This document shows, in pieces, positions 8,450 to 18,233 of a DNA stretch of 64,000 nucleotides. The DNA comes from Rhynchopus sp. YZ270_cl-10 (Eukaryota; Euglenozoa; Diplonemea; Diplonemida; Diplonemidae). Location: assembly GCA_964035575.1 (NCBI GenBank), contig OZ037859.1, forward strand, positions 434,001 through 498,000, in the 5' to 3' direction. The notes below the pieces were generated by a model that searched no databases, was not told the origin of the DNA, and was given only the letters and a program-made list of their open reading frames with translations. Positions within the stretch are counted from its first letter, which is position 1; each line of letters begins with the position of its first letter. The position numbers and the translations under genes are program-made.

Positions 8450-9660
8450 TTAGAACCCATCGCTCTTCGCGCCCCGCCCAATCCACATCAAAACCGATGA
8501 AAGAGTAATAACAACTGCCTGAAGGATAATCGCAATGCCAGGGTACGTCGTGGTGTCGCCGTTCTCTGAGCTTTGGTTTGCAAAGTCTTGAATCTGTGTT
8601 GAAGAGTTATGAATGAAGTTTTGTGAGGGAAATGAAAAGCGAAAGAAAAGTTTATAAGTGAACCTAAGCCTCTCGTGCGTAGTCACCTTGATCACATTCG
8701 TTATCGCACAGCATCAGCTGCGTGGGTTTCACCAAGTTTGTCAAGGATAACTCAAGGCCGTCTACTCCTCCGCCATCCCCCCCCCCATCAACACAGAAGA
8801 ACTCGCCGCCGACCCCACCAAGATCCCGCCCGTACTTCATACGAAACGAGCGGGACGCCCGAGACGAACAGAATAAAGTTATTTCAATAACTTTCTTTTC
8901 TAAACGAAAAGGATAAGGTGGAATGACGAGAACGTCCACAACAGCAGCCCAACAGAGCGAATGTTCAGCCAGCACGACCCAGATATTAGGGTCCCAATTA
9001 CCAGGCACGTTTGGGGAGGGGAGCAGCGAAGCTAGTTCGAGTTCGAGTGCGGGTGGGCGTGCATGAACTGGATTCCACACCACGTTGGGGAGAAGGGAAT
9101 TGCATATTCTCTTGCCCACAACCCGCTCTCTAGTAGAGGTAGGCGAGAAGCCATTGACATTGAAATATACCACAAAATATACCAAGCGGGTCAGCGATTG
9201 TGAAGGGTACCCCTAAAATTAGCACAACGAGCTGGAAAAAGAAAAAAAAATTCCCAGACCGGCTTTCTAAAAAAAGGCAAACTGCTAAACTCCCCTGAAA
9301 TGTGGGGGGGAAATGATGAACGCAAAGAAAAATAAAACATACACAAATCCAGACTGCGGAGACGAGCCCCCCGAAGAGGAAGAGCCATGAGAAAAAGAAG
9401 AATATTTTTGCCTTTTGGGCGTCTGGGTCATCGCCTAGGCCGTCTTCTCTCAGGTCGCTTGGGTTTGTGATGTTGACGCCGATGAGGCCCAGCGTTGCGA
9501 AGATGCCAGGTAGCCACATCTGAAACGCATATGTGGTACCGTCATGCTGGTTCGCCACGATGAGGCCGTCAATGAACCACCACCACCCCACAGCAAACAG
9601 CGCCCCAGACCCGACACTGCAGACAAACTCCGACAGTGCGCAGGATCTATCCTCCATCAT
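8450..9660 (-). CDS. TMEM50: TMEM50 (UPF0220) homologue, 2 exons, 153 aa
   Basis: Exon 1 is 9343-9660 and exon 2 is 8450-8593. The intron 8594-9342 has donor GTATGT, acceptor ACACAG and phase 0. The protein has four hydrophobic segments. GALFAVGWWWFIDGLIV matches the TMEM50A/B signature GVLFFTGWWIIIDA. ATLGLIGVNITNPSDLR, FGGLVSAVWI and YPGIAIILQAVVI match the remaining segments in order. The length fits the family (about 157 aa). TMEM50 proteins sit in endomembranes (ER/Golgi/vacuole sorting); the precise role is unclear. The intron is long and contains a CTAAGC-type hairpin at 8648. An acceptor-like ACACAG (9682-9684) precedes the ATG by about 21 nt. Confidence 0.85.
8648..8689 (+). repeat. 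Dispersed hairpin inside TMEM50 intron
   Basis: AAGTTTATAAGTGAAC, stem CTAAGC (8664-8669), loop CTCTCGT, GCGTAG with one mismatch, tail TCACCTT. It is antisense to the gene and lies about 55 nt before the intron's 3' end in transcript order. Confidence 0.75.
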
Positions 9661-9905
9661 ATTGTCTTACTTCTCAAAAAACTGTGTACCCTGCATATCA
9701 GATGGGAGAAGAGCTAGAGGAAGGGGAAGGAAGAGAGATGGGAGGGGTGAGAGGGGTTCAATGAATGTCAAAGAGCGAAACCGTGATATGGTGGATTCTC
9801 GTTCAGTGATACCAATCGGGTAATAGGTGAAGCTGGCTGGTCTATGCACGGCGGGAGAGGAGTCTTTTTCTCCCACTGCAACGCAGAGATCAGCGAGACT
9901 GTGAA

Positions 9906-10017
9906 CCAAACAAAGCCCAGTATATTTCAGAATAGAATAGAAACCCGGGTGGACTGAGCGTCTGTACAATCTTGTCTGATGCAGGGTGCTATTCTGCGAG
10001 CAGTGCGTTGCTGTGCT
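9906..10017 (-). repeat. Repeat shared with 17253-17358
   Basis: Both copies share CCAAACAAAGCCCAGTA, TTTCAGAATAGAATAGAAA, GGACTGAGCG, ACAATCTTGT and GATGCAGGGTGC in order. Both lie 5' of a minus-strand gene. Both also keep an open frame (SVHPxFYSILKxTGLCL), but homology continues past it. Confidence 0.7.
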
Positions 10018-10990
10018 ACCGCACCCTACTTTTGCTCTTTATGTTTTTCCCCCCACCCCGCAAACAATAAAGCAATAAAAACAATAAAGACAAAAGGCAG
10101 AGGTTGTGGTGAAACGCACACATTTACTGCATAGACATATGTCACATATTTGGGAGGGGATATGCGCAGGGGGGTTGGTCTATTGGCAATGAAACATTGG
10201 TGCGAATGATATGCACGATGTTTCATTTTTCTTGGATGATAATGGAAGTGTTGCACATGGCCACACACAGCTTGTCACTGCGGTAAGACAAAAGTAACCT
10301 TACTGAATAAGCAACAAACAGAGTGGCCTGCACAACCGATAACGGTGAATATAGTGGAAATCGGGTTGCAAAAGAACGTGAAAAACAATGCGGCAAGCGC
10401 AAATAGTTCTCAGACAAGTGCAACCGTTAACAAAGTCATAGGATGAGAGGAAGAATGTATAGACGTGTGACGCCATGTGCACATCTAGGGGAAATAATTC
10501 AGACAGACGAATGCAGCTAACACCAAGAAAGTGAAGTACTGCATTGTCTGCGTATGACGGTATTGATTCCAGGGTTTTTGTGATGTTCAAATTGAATATA
10601 GGAAAACGACACAACATAGATTCCTAGCCTAACGAAAGGCTTTGTACAAAAGGTTGGTGTCGTTTTGTGGCATAAGGGTTTTGGAGCGGGGTTGTGGAGA
10701 GATCTCTCTAAGCAACCTGTGTAGCCAAATGTAGAATACCAACATGGAAGCCTTCACACTGGTTCCAACTTGATCAAGGCATTCTTTGGCTCGTGGTTTC
10801 GATTCACTGGCAGTTCACATGCGGGTCTCTCACAACATCACTTCAGAGACACCACACTCACAAAAGACGTTGGCACACAAAAGCCGCGGATAAAGACACC
10901 ACTCACATTTGCGTTATCACGTCACCAAGACACAGGTAGCTGCAAATAACACTACAGCTTCCTAAAAAATGAAATGAAATGAAAAAAGAA

Positions 10991-11033
10991 AACTTTATAA
11001 GATGACACCAAGCCTCTCGTGCGTAGTCACCTT
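10991..11033 (+). repeat. Dispersed hairpin
   Basis: AACTTTATAAGATGACAC, stem CAAGC, loop CTCTCGT, GCGTAG, TCACCTTG. The inner stem is imperfect in this copy. Confidence 0.65.
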
Positions 11034-11065
11034 GCTCAAAAAAGAGGGGAAATAATAGAAAACTG

Positions 11066-11100
11066 TAAAGGTGAACGTGTCTCTCTCTGCACACATCTTT
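11066..11100 (+). repeat. Dispersed hairpin, GTGT/GCAC type
   Basis: AAAGGTGAAC, stem GTGT, loop CTCTCTCT, stem GCAC (with a G-T wobble), ACATCTTT pairing with AAAGGTG. It is 30 bp from the previous hairpin. Confidence 0.6.
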
Positions 11101-11359
11101 ACAACTAAAAAGCAAACAAGACAAGACAAATGACTAATCTTTTTGGTTGGTTTTAGACAACAAAAAGTCGCCAGTATAGACAAATGACTAATAATAAACA
11201 AGACAAAGGAAGGGGAAACGTGCAAAGGCAAGGAAACTGTCTAAGTGTTAAAGACGTGGTTCGCATCTCTTTGCTGTGGGGAGGCAGGGTGGGGAGGGTA
11301 GATGGGGAAGGGGAAGGGGGGATGGGCAAAGCATGTCGGAGCAGCACACATCAACTACT

Positions 11360-14300
11360 TCACAAGCGCACCACCTCCGCCTGCGGTGGCGAATCCATGG
11401 CGTGGTCCTGCATGCCCGCTTCCTGACCCATGTCGAAGAACTCTGTAATACTCGGGGAGTCAGCCTTCTTTTTCTGTGTGTACGCATAAAACGCAATACC
11501 AGCACACAGCAGCAGCGCTCCTGCAATCGACACAGGGATGTACCAAGGGAAGACGTCGTCGTCGTCATCACCTCCTTTCGGTGTCTCAGGGTGTGCTCCA
11601 GAAGGTGGTGCTAAGCCTTCCCCATCATCACTGTCGCTAGAGCCCGCAGCACCGCTCGAAGCTGATGACCCAGCGTCAGCCTTCAGCGGTGCACGTGTGA
11701 ACTCCTGTGGTGGGGACTCTGTGGCATGTGTCTCTGGCGACATCGTGTCGCCTTGGTTGGTGGGCTCGGGTGAGGTGGTGCACACAGCAGCACGGCCTGT
11801 TGCTGTTCCAAAGAGAGGCACCCCACCTGTCGAGGCTGTGCATTTGCACACAAAGTCGCCGACGTTCGACCAGTGTGTGTTTGTGTCCACGCACTCCTGG
11901 TTCTCTCCACAAGGCTTTGCTGCACACTCGTCGATCTTGCAGTCCACAGCAGTCCCAACACTCTCACCCACAGACCCTGCCATGCACGTGCACGTGAAGT
12001 CGCCATCCTTCTGCGGGTTCGGGTCCTCGCAGATTGCGTGTGGGTCCACACACGGGTCGCTGCTGCACTCACCCTGCTTGCTGCACTGTGCAGGACCGCC
12101 AATTGTCTTCACACTGTGGTTCGGGCATTCACACACAAAGTCACCCATGCTCTCAGGCGATGTGTCTGGGTCTGTGCAGATCTCCCTCTCACCGAACGGA
12201 CCCACGCATGGGAACAGACCAATCGTGCACTCGTTGCACTCCTTCATCGGTGCACCAAGCGACACTTCTTTCCCACCGACACAGCGGCACTGAAAGTTCT
12301 TCTCCACATCAAAGTCAGTGTCCAGACACGTCTCACCCTTCCCACACGGTGCCGCCGCACACTCGTCCATACCACAAGATGCAACCTTTCCTCCGATTGT
12401 GTAACGCTTTTTGTCGTTCAGACACGTGCACGTGTAGTCACCTGTATTCGCAGCACCAAGACGGCCCTCCTCACACATCTGGTCATCACCACACGGGTTA
12501 GCAGCACACTCGTCCGAGCACGAAGCAGGACCGTCCCTCTGCTGAATGCTTGGGTTTGATTTGCACTTGCAGATGAAGTCGTGCTGAGACGTCTTCGCCT
12601 TGTTCGGGTCCTCACAGGTCTGGTCAGCGAGACACTTGTTGTGGTCGGCATCGCACTCGTCAATCTCACAAGTGGCAGCTGCTCCCTGTGACTTCACACC
12701 GTTCGTGCACTCACAGAAGAAGTCGTAGTGCGAGTCTGCCGTTGGTGTTGGGTCTGTGCACATTTGCCCAGGTCCACAAGGATCGCTGTCACAGTCGTTC
12801 ACAGTGCAGATAGCTGCGCCGTCTGTCTTCTTGATGCTGGGATCGTCCTTGCACGAGCAGATGAAGTCGTGCTGAGAAGTCTTCGCCTTGTTCGGATCTT
12901 CGCACAGTTGGTCCTTTCCACATGAGTAGTGGTCAGCGTCACACTCATCAATCTCACAGGTGGCAGCCGTTCCTGTTGAAACAACACCGTTGTCACATGT
13001 GCAGGTGAAGTCCAAGTGCGATGCTGCTGTGGGGGTCGGATCATTGCACTTCTGGCTGGGTCCACACGGGTTGCTGTCACAGTCGTTCACGCTGCATGCA
13101 GCTGGTCCGTCAGTACGTGTGATGGTTGGGTCATCCTTGCACGAGCAGATGAAGTCGTGCTGAGACGTCTTCGCCTTGTTCGGGTCATTGCAGGTCTGGT
13201 CAGCGAGACACTTGTTGTGGTCAGCATCACACTCATCAATCTCACAGGTGGCAGCCGTTCCTGTTGAAACAACACCGTTGTCACATGTGCAGGTGAAGTC
13301 GAAGTGCGATGCTGCTGTGGGGGTCGGATCATTGCACTTCTGGCTGGGCCCACACGGGTTGCTGTCACAGTCGTCCACACTGCATGCAGCTGGTCCGTCA
13401 GTACGTGTGATAGTTGGGTCATCCTTGCACGAGCAGATGAAGTCGTGCTGTGAAGTCTTCGCCTTGTTCGGGTCCTGACAGGTCTGGTCAGCGAGACACT
13501 GGTTGTGGTCAGCATCACACTCGTCAATCTCACAAGTGGCAGCTGTTCCTGTTGAAACAACACCGTTGTCGCATGTGCAGGTGAAGTCGAAGTGCGATGC
13601 TGCTGTAGGGGTCGGATCATTGCACTTCTGGCTGGGTCCACACGGGTTGCTGTCACAGTCGTCCACGCTGCATGCAGCTGGTCCGTCAGTACGTGTGATA
13701 GTTGGGTCATCCTTGCACGAGCAGATGAAGTCGTGCTGAGACGTCTTCGCCTTGTTCGGGTCATTGCAGGTCTGGTCAGCGAGACACTGGTTGTGATCAG
13801 CATCACACTCGTCAATCTCACAAGTGGCAGCCGTTCCTGTTGAAACAACACCGTTGTCACATGTGCAGGTGAAGTCGAAGTGCGATGCTGCTGTGGGTGT
13901 CGGATCATTGCACTTCTGGCTGGGTCCACACGGGTTGCTGTCACAGTCGTCCACACTGCATGCAGCTGGTCCGTCAATCTGTGTGATGGTCGGATCAGAC
14001 TTGCAGGTGCACACGTAGTCGTGCTGAGAGTCGAAGGACTTGTTCGGGTCCTCACAAGTCTGATCAGCAAGACACTGGTTGTGGTCGGCATCGCACTCGT
14101 CGATCTCACAGGTTGCCTGCGCACCTTGTGTCTTCACACCGTTCGCACACTCACACCAGTAGTCGTTGTGCGAGGTCGTCGACTGGTCAGGGTCTGTGCA
14201 GGTCTGACCTGCAGCACAAGGCATGGCATCACAGTCGTTGCTTGTGCAGGTCGCAGCCTTGCCCGTTGCTGTCCCAGCCAGAGGTGCGTCGCAAGTGCAT

Positions 14301-17131
14301 GTGTAGTCACCCACGGCTGTCACAGCGGTGTTCGGGTCCGCACACGTCTGTCCTCCTGCACACGGCGCTGCCACACACTCGTCGAGAGTGCACACAGCAG
14401 GCTTCCCTGTCTCAGTACCCGTACCCGTCTTGCAAGTGCAGGAGAAGTCGTTCATGCTCATCGCCGTCTGGTCAGGATCCACACAGTTCTGGTCCGCACC
14501 ACAGGGTGCCGGCATCGCGAGACACTCGTCCTCAGATCCTGTGTTGCACACAGCAGGCTTTCCTGTCGCCTTCTCTGTGCTGGGTGCGGCACACGTGCAC
14601 ACGAAGTCATCCTTCTGCGACGGTCCCTTCATTGCGTCCACACACGTCTGCACACCACACGGCGACGGCACAACTGCGCACTCATCAATCTCACATGTCT
14701 GCACAGGTCCTCCAACCTTCTTTGTTGCAACGTCATTTGCGCATGTGCACTCAAAGTTCTGCTTCACGTTTGCGGTCTTGTCTGTGTCCACACAGGTCTG
14801 ACCAGCACCACAAGGTGTGCCAGTGGCACACTCGTCAACCTCGCAAGTCGCCTGTCCTCCTGTTGCCTCAACTCCGTTTGTGCACTTGCACACGTAGTCT
14901 CCAGTGGATGTGGGGCTCGGGTTCGGGTCTGTGCAGGTCTGCTTGCTGGTTGTGGTCTTGCAAGGATCCTTGTCACACTCATCCTTCGAGCAAGTTGCAG
15001 GTGCTCCTGTGTTCTTGATGGTGTTGTCAGCATCACAAGTGCATTCGAAGTCGTTCTTCTTGTTTGCTGCCTTGTCCATGTCCACACAGGTCTGGCCAGT
15101 TGCTCCACATGGCTTTGCAACGCACTCGTCTACTTCGCAAGTCGCCTGTCCTCCTGTTGCCATAACTCCGTTGTCGCAAGTGCATGTGTAGTCTCCGGTT
15201 GAGGTGGGACTCGGGTTCGGGTCTGTGCACGTTTGCTTGGTAGTTGCGGTCTTGCAAGGGTCCTTGCCACACTCATCCTTCGAGCAAGTGGCAGGTGCGC
15301 CAGTCTGCTTGATGGTGCTGTCGGCATCACAAGTGCACTCGAAGTCGTTCTTCTTGTTTGCTGCCTTGTCCATGTCCACACAGGTCTGGCCAGTTGCTCC
15401 ACATGGCTTTGCAACGCACTCGTCTACTTCGCAAGTCGCCTGTCCTCCTGTTGCCTCAACTCCGTTGGCACACGTGCATGTGTAGTCTCCAGTCGAGGTC
15501 GGGCTCGGGTTCGGGTCTGCACATGCCTGCTTGCTGGTTGTGGTCTTGCAAGGGTCCTTGTCACACTCATCCTTCGAGCAAGTGGCAGGTGCGCCAGTCT
15601 GCTTGATGGTGTTGTCGGCATCACAAGTGCATTCGAAGTCGTTCTTCTTGTTTGCTGCCTTGTCCATGTCCACACAGGTCTGGCCAGCTGCACCACACGG
15701 CGTGCCAGTGGCACACTCGTCAACCTCACAAGTCGCCTGTCCTCCTGTTGCCTTCACTCCATTGGCACAGGTGCACGTGTAGTCTCCGGTGACTGACGCA
15801 CTCTGGTCAGGGTCAGTGCATGTCTGCTTGGTCGTTGCGGTCTTGCAAGGGTCCTTGTCACACTCATCCTTCGAGCAAGTGGCAGGTGCGCCAGTCTGCT
15901 TGATGGTGTTGTCAGCATCACAAGTGCATTCGAAGTCGTTCTTCTTGTTTGCTGCCTTGTCCATGTCCACACAGGTCTGGCCAGTTGCTCCACATGGCTT
16001 TGCATCGCACTCGTCAACCTCGCAAGTCGCCTGTCCTCCTGTTGCCTCAACTCCGTTTGTGCACGTGCACTTGTAGTCTCCGGTCGAAGCAGAACTCTTG
16101 TCAGGGTCTGTGCATGTCTGCTTTGTCGTGGACTTGTCGCATGGGTCAGATTCACACTCGTCCTTGTCGCAGGTGGCAGGCCCTCCTGTGTTGGTGATCT
16201 TGTTGTCCGACTGGCAGGTGCAGGTGAAGTCACTCAGACTCTTGGCTCCCTGCTTCGTGTCCACGCAGTCCTGGCCAGAACCACAGGGAGTTCCACTTGC
16301 ACACTCGTCCTTCGTGCAAACTGCCGCCTTGCCTGTTGCAGTGACGGACGCGTCATCCTTGCAGGTGCAGGTGTAGTCCTTGTCCACTGCCTGGTCCGGG
16401 TCGTTGCAGTCCTGGTCGGCGTCACACGGGGTTGCTGCACACTCGTCTGTCATCGGTGTCGGCGGTGTGTTGGTGCACCCACTGGGTGCAGTACCGTCCT
16501 TCAGAACGTTGGTTAGGAACTGGCTCCTAATGTTACCTCCAGGGTTGTAGTTGCACATGATGTAGTTGGCGGTGTAGGTATCCTTCTGGTGGCACAGGGC
16601 ACACCCAATCTCAGTAGTGTCCTTCCAAAGCACAGCAGAAAAGTGACCAATGCCCTTGATGTATCCTGTGTTGTAGTCGTAGCAGTTTTCCTCCATACAG
16701 TACCAGTTCTTCACTCCCTCAGCAGGGTCCCACGTGGATGTGTCTTTGCCGGAAACACGATTCATCGCAATGTTCTCTCCGTAACCAGACCCCTGGTTGT
16801 GCGTCAGACCCGCACCGCTGCACGTCGTCTTGAAACCATCACTCCCGATCGTGTACGCCTCAATAGTCTTGCTGTACGTAACATCACATGCGCCGTGGTG
16901 GGCACGGTACTTGTTGTGCTGGGCGAGCACGGATTCAATCTGCCAGTCCTCCAACTCAGCTTTGCAACTGTCTGTTCCTGCACACTTATGGCTGCTCGCG
17001 CTTGCAGGTGCCGGTGTGGGTGTGAAGGCGTCTCCTCCGCCTGGACACCACGGAAGGGTGGAATCACTGTCACAGCCTGTCACTGCAGTGATCATTTGCG
17101 CCACACACAGGGATGCGGCAAAAACACGCAT
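11360..17131 (-). CDS. CAP/SCP-domain protein with 32 EGF-like modules and a C-terminal membrane span (1923 aa)
   Basis: This is a single exon. The start MRVFAASLCVAQMITAVTG was chosen because it is a signal peptide and an acceptor-like CCACAG (17191-17193) lies 60 nt upstream. Residues about 60-210 form a CAP/SCP (CRISP/PR-1) domain: HNKYRAHHGA, THNQGSGYGENIA, GHFSAVLWKDTTEIGC. Then come 32 six-cysteine modules, mostly beginning DEC or DDC and containing a DYTCTC-like core, similar to calcium-binding EGF modules. A Ser/Glu/Pro stalk and an Asp cluster precede one membrane helix (WYIPVSIAGALLLCAGIAF) and a tail of about 37 residues. The predicted protein is a large type I surface protein for adhesion or matrix interaction. 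Two internal arrays of near-identical module pairs show recent expansion. Confidence 0.9.
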   Translation of the reverse strand: MRVFAASLCVAQMITAVTGCDSDSTLPWCPGGGDAFTPTPAPASASSHKCAGTDSCKAELEDWQIESVLAQHNKYRAHHGACDVTYSKTIEAYTIGSDGFKTTCSGAGLTHNQGSGYGENIAMNRVSGKDTSTWDPAEGVKNWYCMEENCYDYNTGYIKGIGHFSAVLWKDTTEIGCALCHQKDTYTANYIMCNYNPGGNIRSQFLTNVLKDGTAPSGCTNTPPTPMTDECAATPCDADQDCNDPDQAVDKDYTCTCKDDASVTATGKAAVCTKDECASGTPCGSGQDCVDTKQGAKSLSDFTCTCQSDNKITNTGGPATCDKDECESDPCDKSTTKQTCTDPDKSSASTGDYKCTCTNGVEATGGQATCEVDECDAKPCGATGQTCVDMDKAANKKNDFECTCDADNTIKQTGAPATCSKDECDKDPCKTATTKQTCTDPDQSASVTGDYTCTCANGVKATGGQATCEVDECATGTPCGAAGQTCVDMDKAANKKNDFECTCDADNTIKQTGAPATCSKDECDKDPCKTTTSKQACADPNPSPTSTGDYTCTCANGVEATGGQATCEVDECVAKPCGATGQTCVDMDKAANKKNDFECTCDADSTIKQTGAPATCSKDECGKDPCKTATTKQTCTDPNPSPTSTGDYTCTCDNGVMATGGQATCEVDECVAKPCGATGQTCVDMDKAANKKNDFECTCDADNTIKNTGAPATCSKDECDKDPCKTTTSKQTCTDPNPSPTSTGDYVCKCTNGVEATGGQATCEVDECATGTPCGAGQTCVDTDKTANVKQNFECTCANDVATKKVGGPVQTCEIDECAVVPSPCGVQTCVDAMKGPSQKDDFVCTCAAPSTEKATGKPAVCNTGSEDECLAMPAPCGADQNCVDPDQTAMSMNDFSCTCKTGTGTETGKPAVCTLDECVAAPCAGGQTCADPNTAVTAVGDYTCTCDAPLAGTATGKAATCTSNDCDAMPCAAGQTCTDPDQSTTSHNDYWCECANGVKTQGAQATCEIDECDADHNQCLADQTCEDPNKSFDSQHDYVCTCKSDPTITQIDGPAACSVDDCDSNPCGPSQKCNDPTPTAASHFDFTCTCDNGVVSTGTAATCEIDECDADHNQCLADQTCNDPNKAKTSQHDFICSCKDDPTITRTDGPAACSVDDCDSNPCGPSQKCNDPTPTAASHFDFTCTCDNGVVSTGTAATCEIDECDADHNQCLADQTCQDPNKAKTSQHDFICSCKDDPTITRTDGPAACSVDDCDSNPCGPSQKCNDPTPTAASHFDFTCTCDNGVVSTGTAATCEIDECDADHNKCLADQTCNDPNKAKTSQHDFICSCKDDPTITRTDGPAACSVNDCDSNPCGPSQKCNDPTPTAASHLDFTCTCDNGVVSTGTAATCEIDECDADHYSCGKDQLCEDPNKAKTSQHDFICSCKDDPSIKKTDGAAICTVNDCDSDPCGPGQMCTDPTPTADSHYDFFCECTNGVKSQGAAATCEIDECDADHNKCLADQTCEDPNKAKTSQHDFICKCKSNPSIQQRDGPASCSDECAANPCGDDQMCEEGRLGAANTGDYTCTCLNDKKRYTIGGKVASCGMDECAAAPCGKGETCLDTDFDVEKNFQCRCVGGKEVSLGAPMKECNECTIGLFPCVGPFGEREICTDPDTSPESMGDFVCECPNHSVKTIGGPAQCSKQGECSSDPCVDPHAICEDPNPQKDGDFTCTCMAGSVGESVGTAVDCKIDECAAKPCGENQECVDTNTHWSNVGDFVCKCTASTGGVPLFGTATGRAAVCTTSPEPTNQGDTMSPETHATESPPQEFTRAPLKADAGSSASSGAAGSSDSDDGEGLAPPSGAHPETPKGGDDDDDVFPWYIPVSIAGALLLCAGIAFYAYTQKKKADSPSITEFFDMGQEAGMQDHAMDSPPQAEVVRL
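12690..13990 (-). repeat. 288-bp tandem array within the EGF gene
   Basis: The string TCCTGTTGAA recurs at 12971, 13259, 13547 and 13835, an exact 288-bp (96-codon) period. Each unit encodes two modules, DECDADHNxCLADQTC and DDCDSNPCGPSQKC. Units differ at only a few bases. Confidence 0.9.
14800..16140 (-). repeat. 294-297-bp tandem array within the EGF gene
   Basis: The string TCTGGCCAG recurs at 15091, 15385, 15679 and 15976. Each unit encodes the module pair DECDKDPCKT and DECVAKPCGATGQTC (or DECATGTPCG). It is an expansion independent of the 288-bp array. Confidence 0.85.
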
Positions 17132-18233
17132 GGTTGCAAAATGCAGATTATACAAAACACAACAAATATAAATAAAAGATAGAAGTGTTCCTGTGGGTGG
17201 AAAATGGTGTATTATGTAGAGAAGTTCTTGGAAAAGAACGAGCATTCTCGAAGCCAAACAAAGCCCAGTAGCTTTCAGAATAGAATAGAAAACCGGATGG
17301 ACTGAGCGGTTGAACAATCTTGTATGATGCAGGGTGCAATTCTGAGAGTGCGCTGCTTTGCTCTTTCCAGGTTCCCCATAAGAAGGGGGCGGATTTTACT
17401 ATTCAGATAAGCTCTTTGGAAAAGAACGAACACATGGATAGAATTGGTGGAATGTGAGCATTCATAAACGACACCATAAACGGAACGAGAAACTGGGAAA
17501 CACTAGGATTCATCACAACGAGAGCGATACAATTAGGGTAATGCATTTTTTCAGAACAAATTTCATAGAATTTCAGATGCATTTGATTCGACAAAGCTGC
17601 TGAAAGAAGGGCAAGGGAGGGCGGAAAGGAAGTACCGTAGTAGAAAGAACTGTTTGCGAATCATCAGGGAGTGCTGACACGGTCGATCAAATTTGTTGAA
17701 GTGGCGAAAGTTTTTGGAAAATAGCAACTATCACATCCGCCCTCACTCAGATCGGTTTCCATTTTCATGAAAATGCTAAATGTCATACTTCCCCCCTCCA
17801 TTTTGTAAAGTAATGAAGTCAAACTAGGTACCAAACTTGTGTACACACAAAAAAGAAGGCAGAAAGGGAAACACCCTACGTGGAAACGAGGGACATATCC
17901 TTCCTGAGTTTTCCCTCCCTCTTTTCTCTGTGCACATTTTTCTCGTTCGCTATTTTTTCCCCCTCCCTGCCCCCCCTCCCTATTTTGCGCCACACGAAGT
18001 CTATTGAAATAGATTCATGCAAACACAAAAAGGCTAAAAACGCTTCCTTACGCTCCTCTCTCCCCTTCCTGATGGCCGCATTTCGTATATCCACACTTTT
18101 TTCCTCATCCAAAAAAATCATCAAAATATTCTATTTCCATCAGAGGGGCTCACTAAACTGCAGAACCTACAGCATAAAATCACTATTTCCCCGAGAAACT
18201 CACCACTACCAACCCCCCCTTACTTGCTACTTC
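17132..18233. other. Intergenic
   Basis: The region holds the 5' flank of the EGF gene with the repeat at 17253-17358. A short motif GAAAAGAACGA with similar left context appears twice (about 17231 and 17412). T- and C-rich low-complexity DNA fills the rest. No gene is seen. Confidence 0.5.
17253..17358 (-). repeat. Repeat shared with 9906-10017
   Basis: This is the second copy. It lies about 120-225 nt upstream of the EGF gene ATG. Confidence 0.7.

Larger units (their letters stand above)
9661..11359. other. Intergenic between TMEM50 and EGF-repeat gene
   Basis: No convincing gene is present. The region holds a repeat shared with the 5' flank of the EGF gene (9906-10017 versus 17253-17358) and two hairpins (10991 and 11066). 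A 105-codon minus-strand open frame near 10300-10617 has no recognisable domain and I regard it as chance. Confidence 0.5.

Noticed and set aside
9667-9969. Small gene sharing SVHPxFYSILKxTGLCL with the EGF-gene leader
   Set aside because: The similarity continues at the DNA level beyond the frame on both sides, so it is a shared repeat, not a conserved peptide.
12690-13990. CRISPR-like array
   Set aside because: The 288-bp repeats are in-frame protein modules without short repeat-spacer structure, in a eukaryotic gene.
12000-16400. Plus-strand open frames opposite the EGF-repeat gene
   Set aside because: They are antisense shadows. The minus-strand frame has a signal peptide, a CAP domain, regular cysteines and a membrane anchor.
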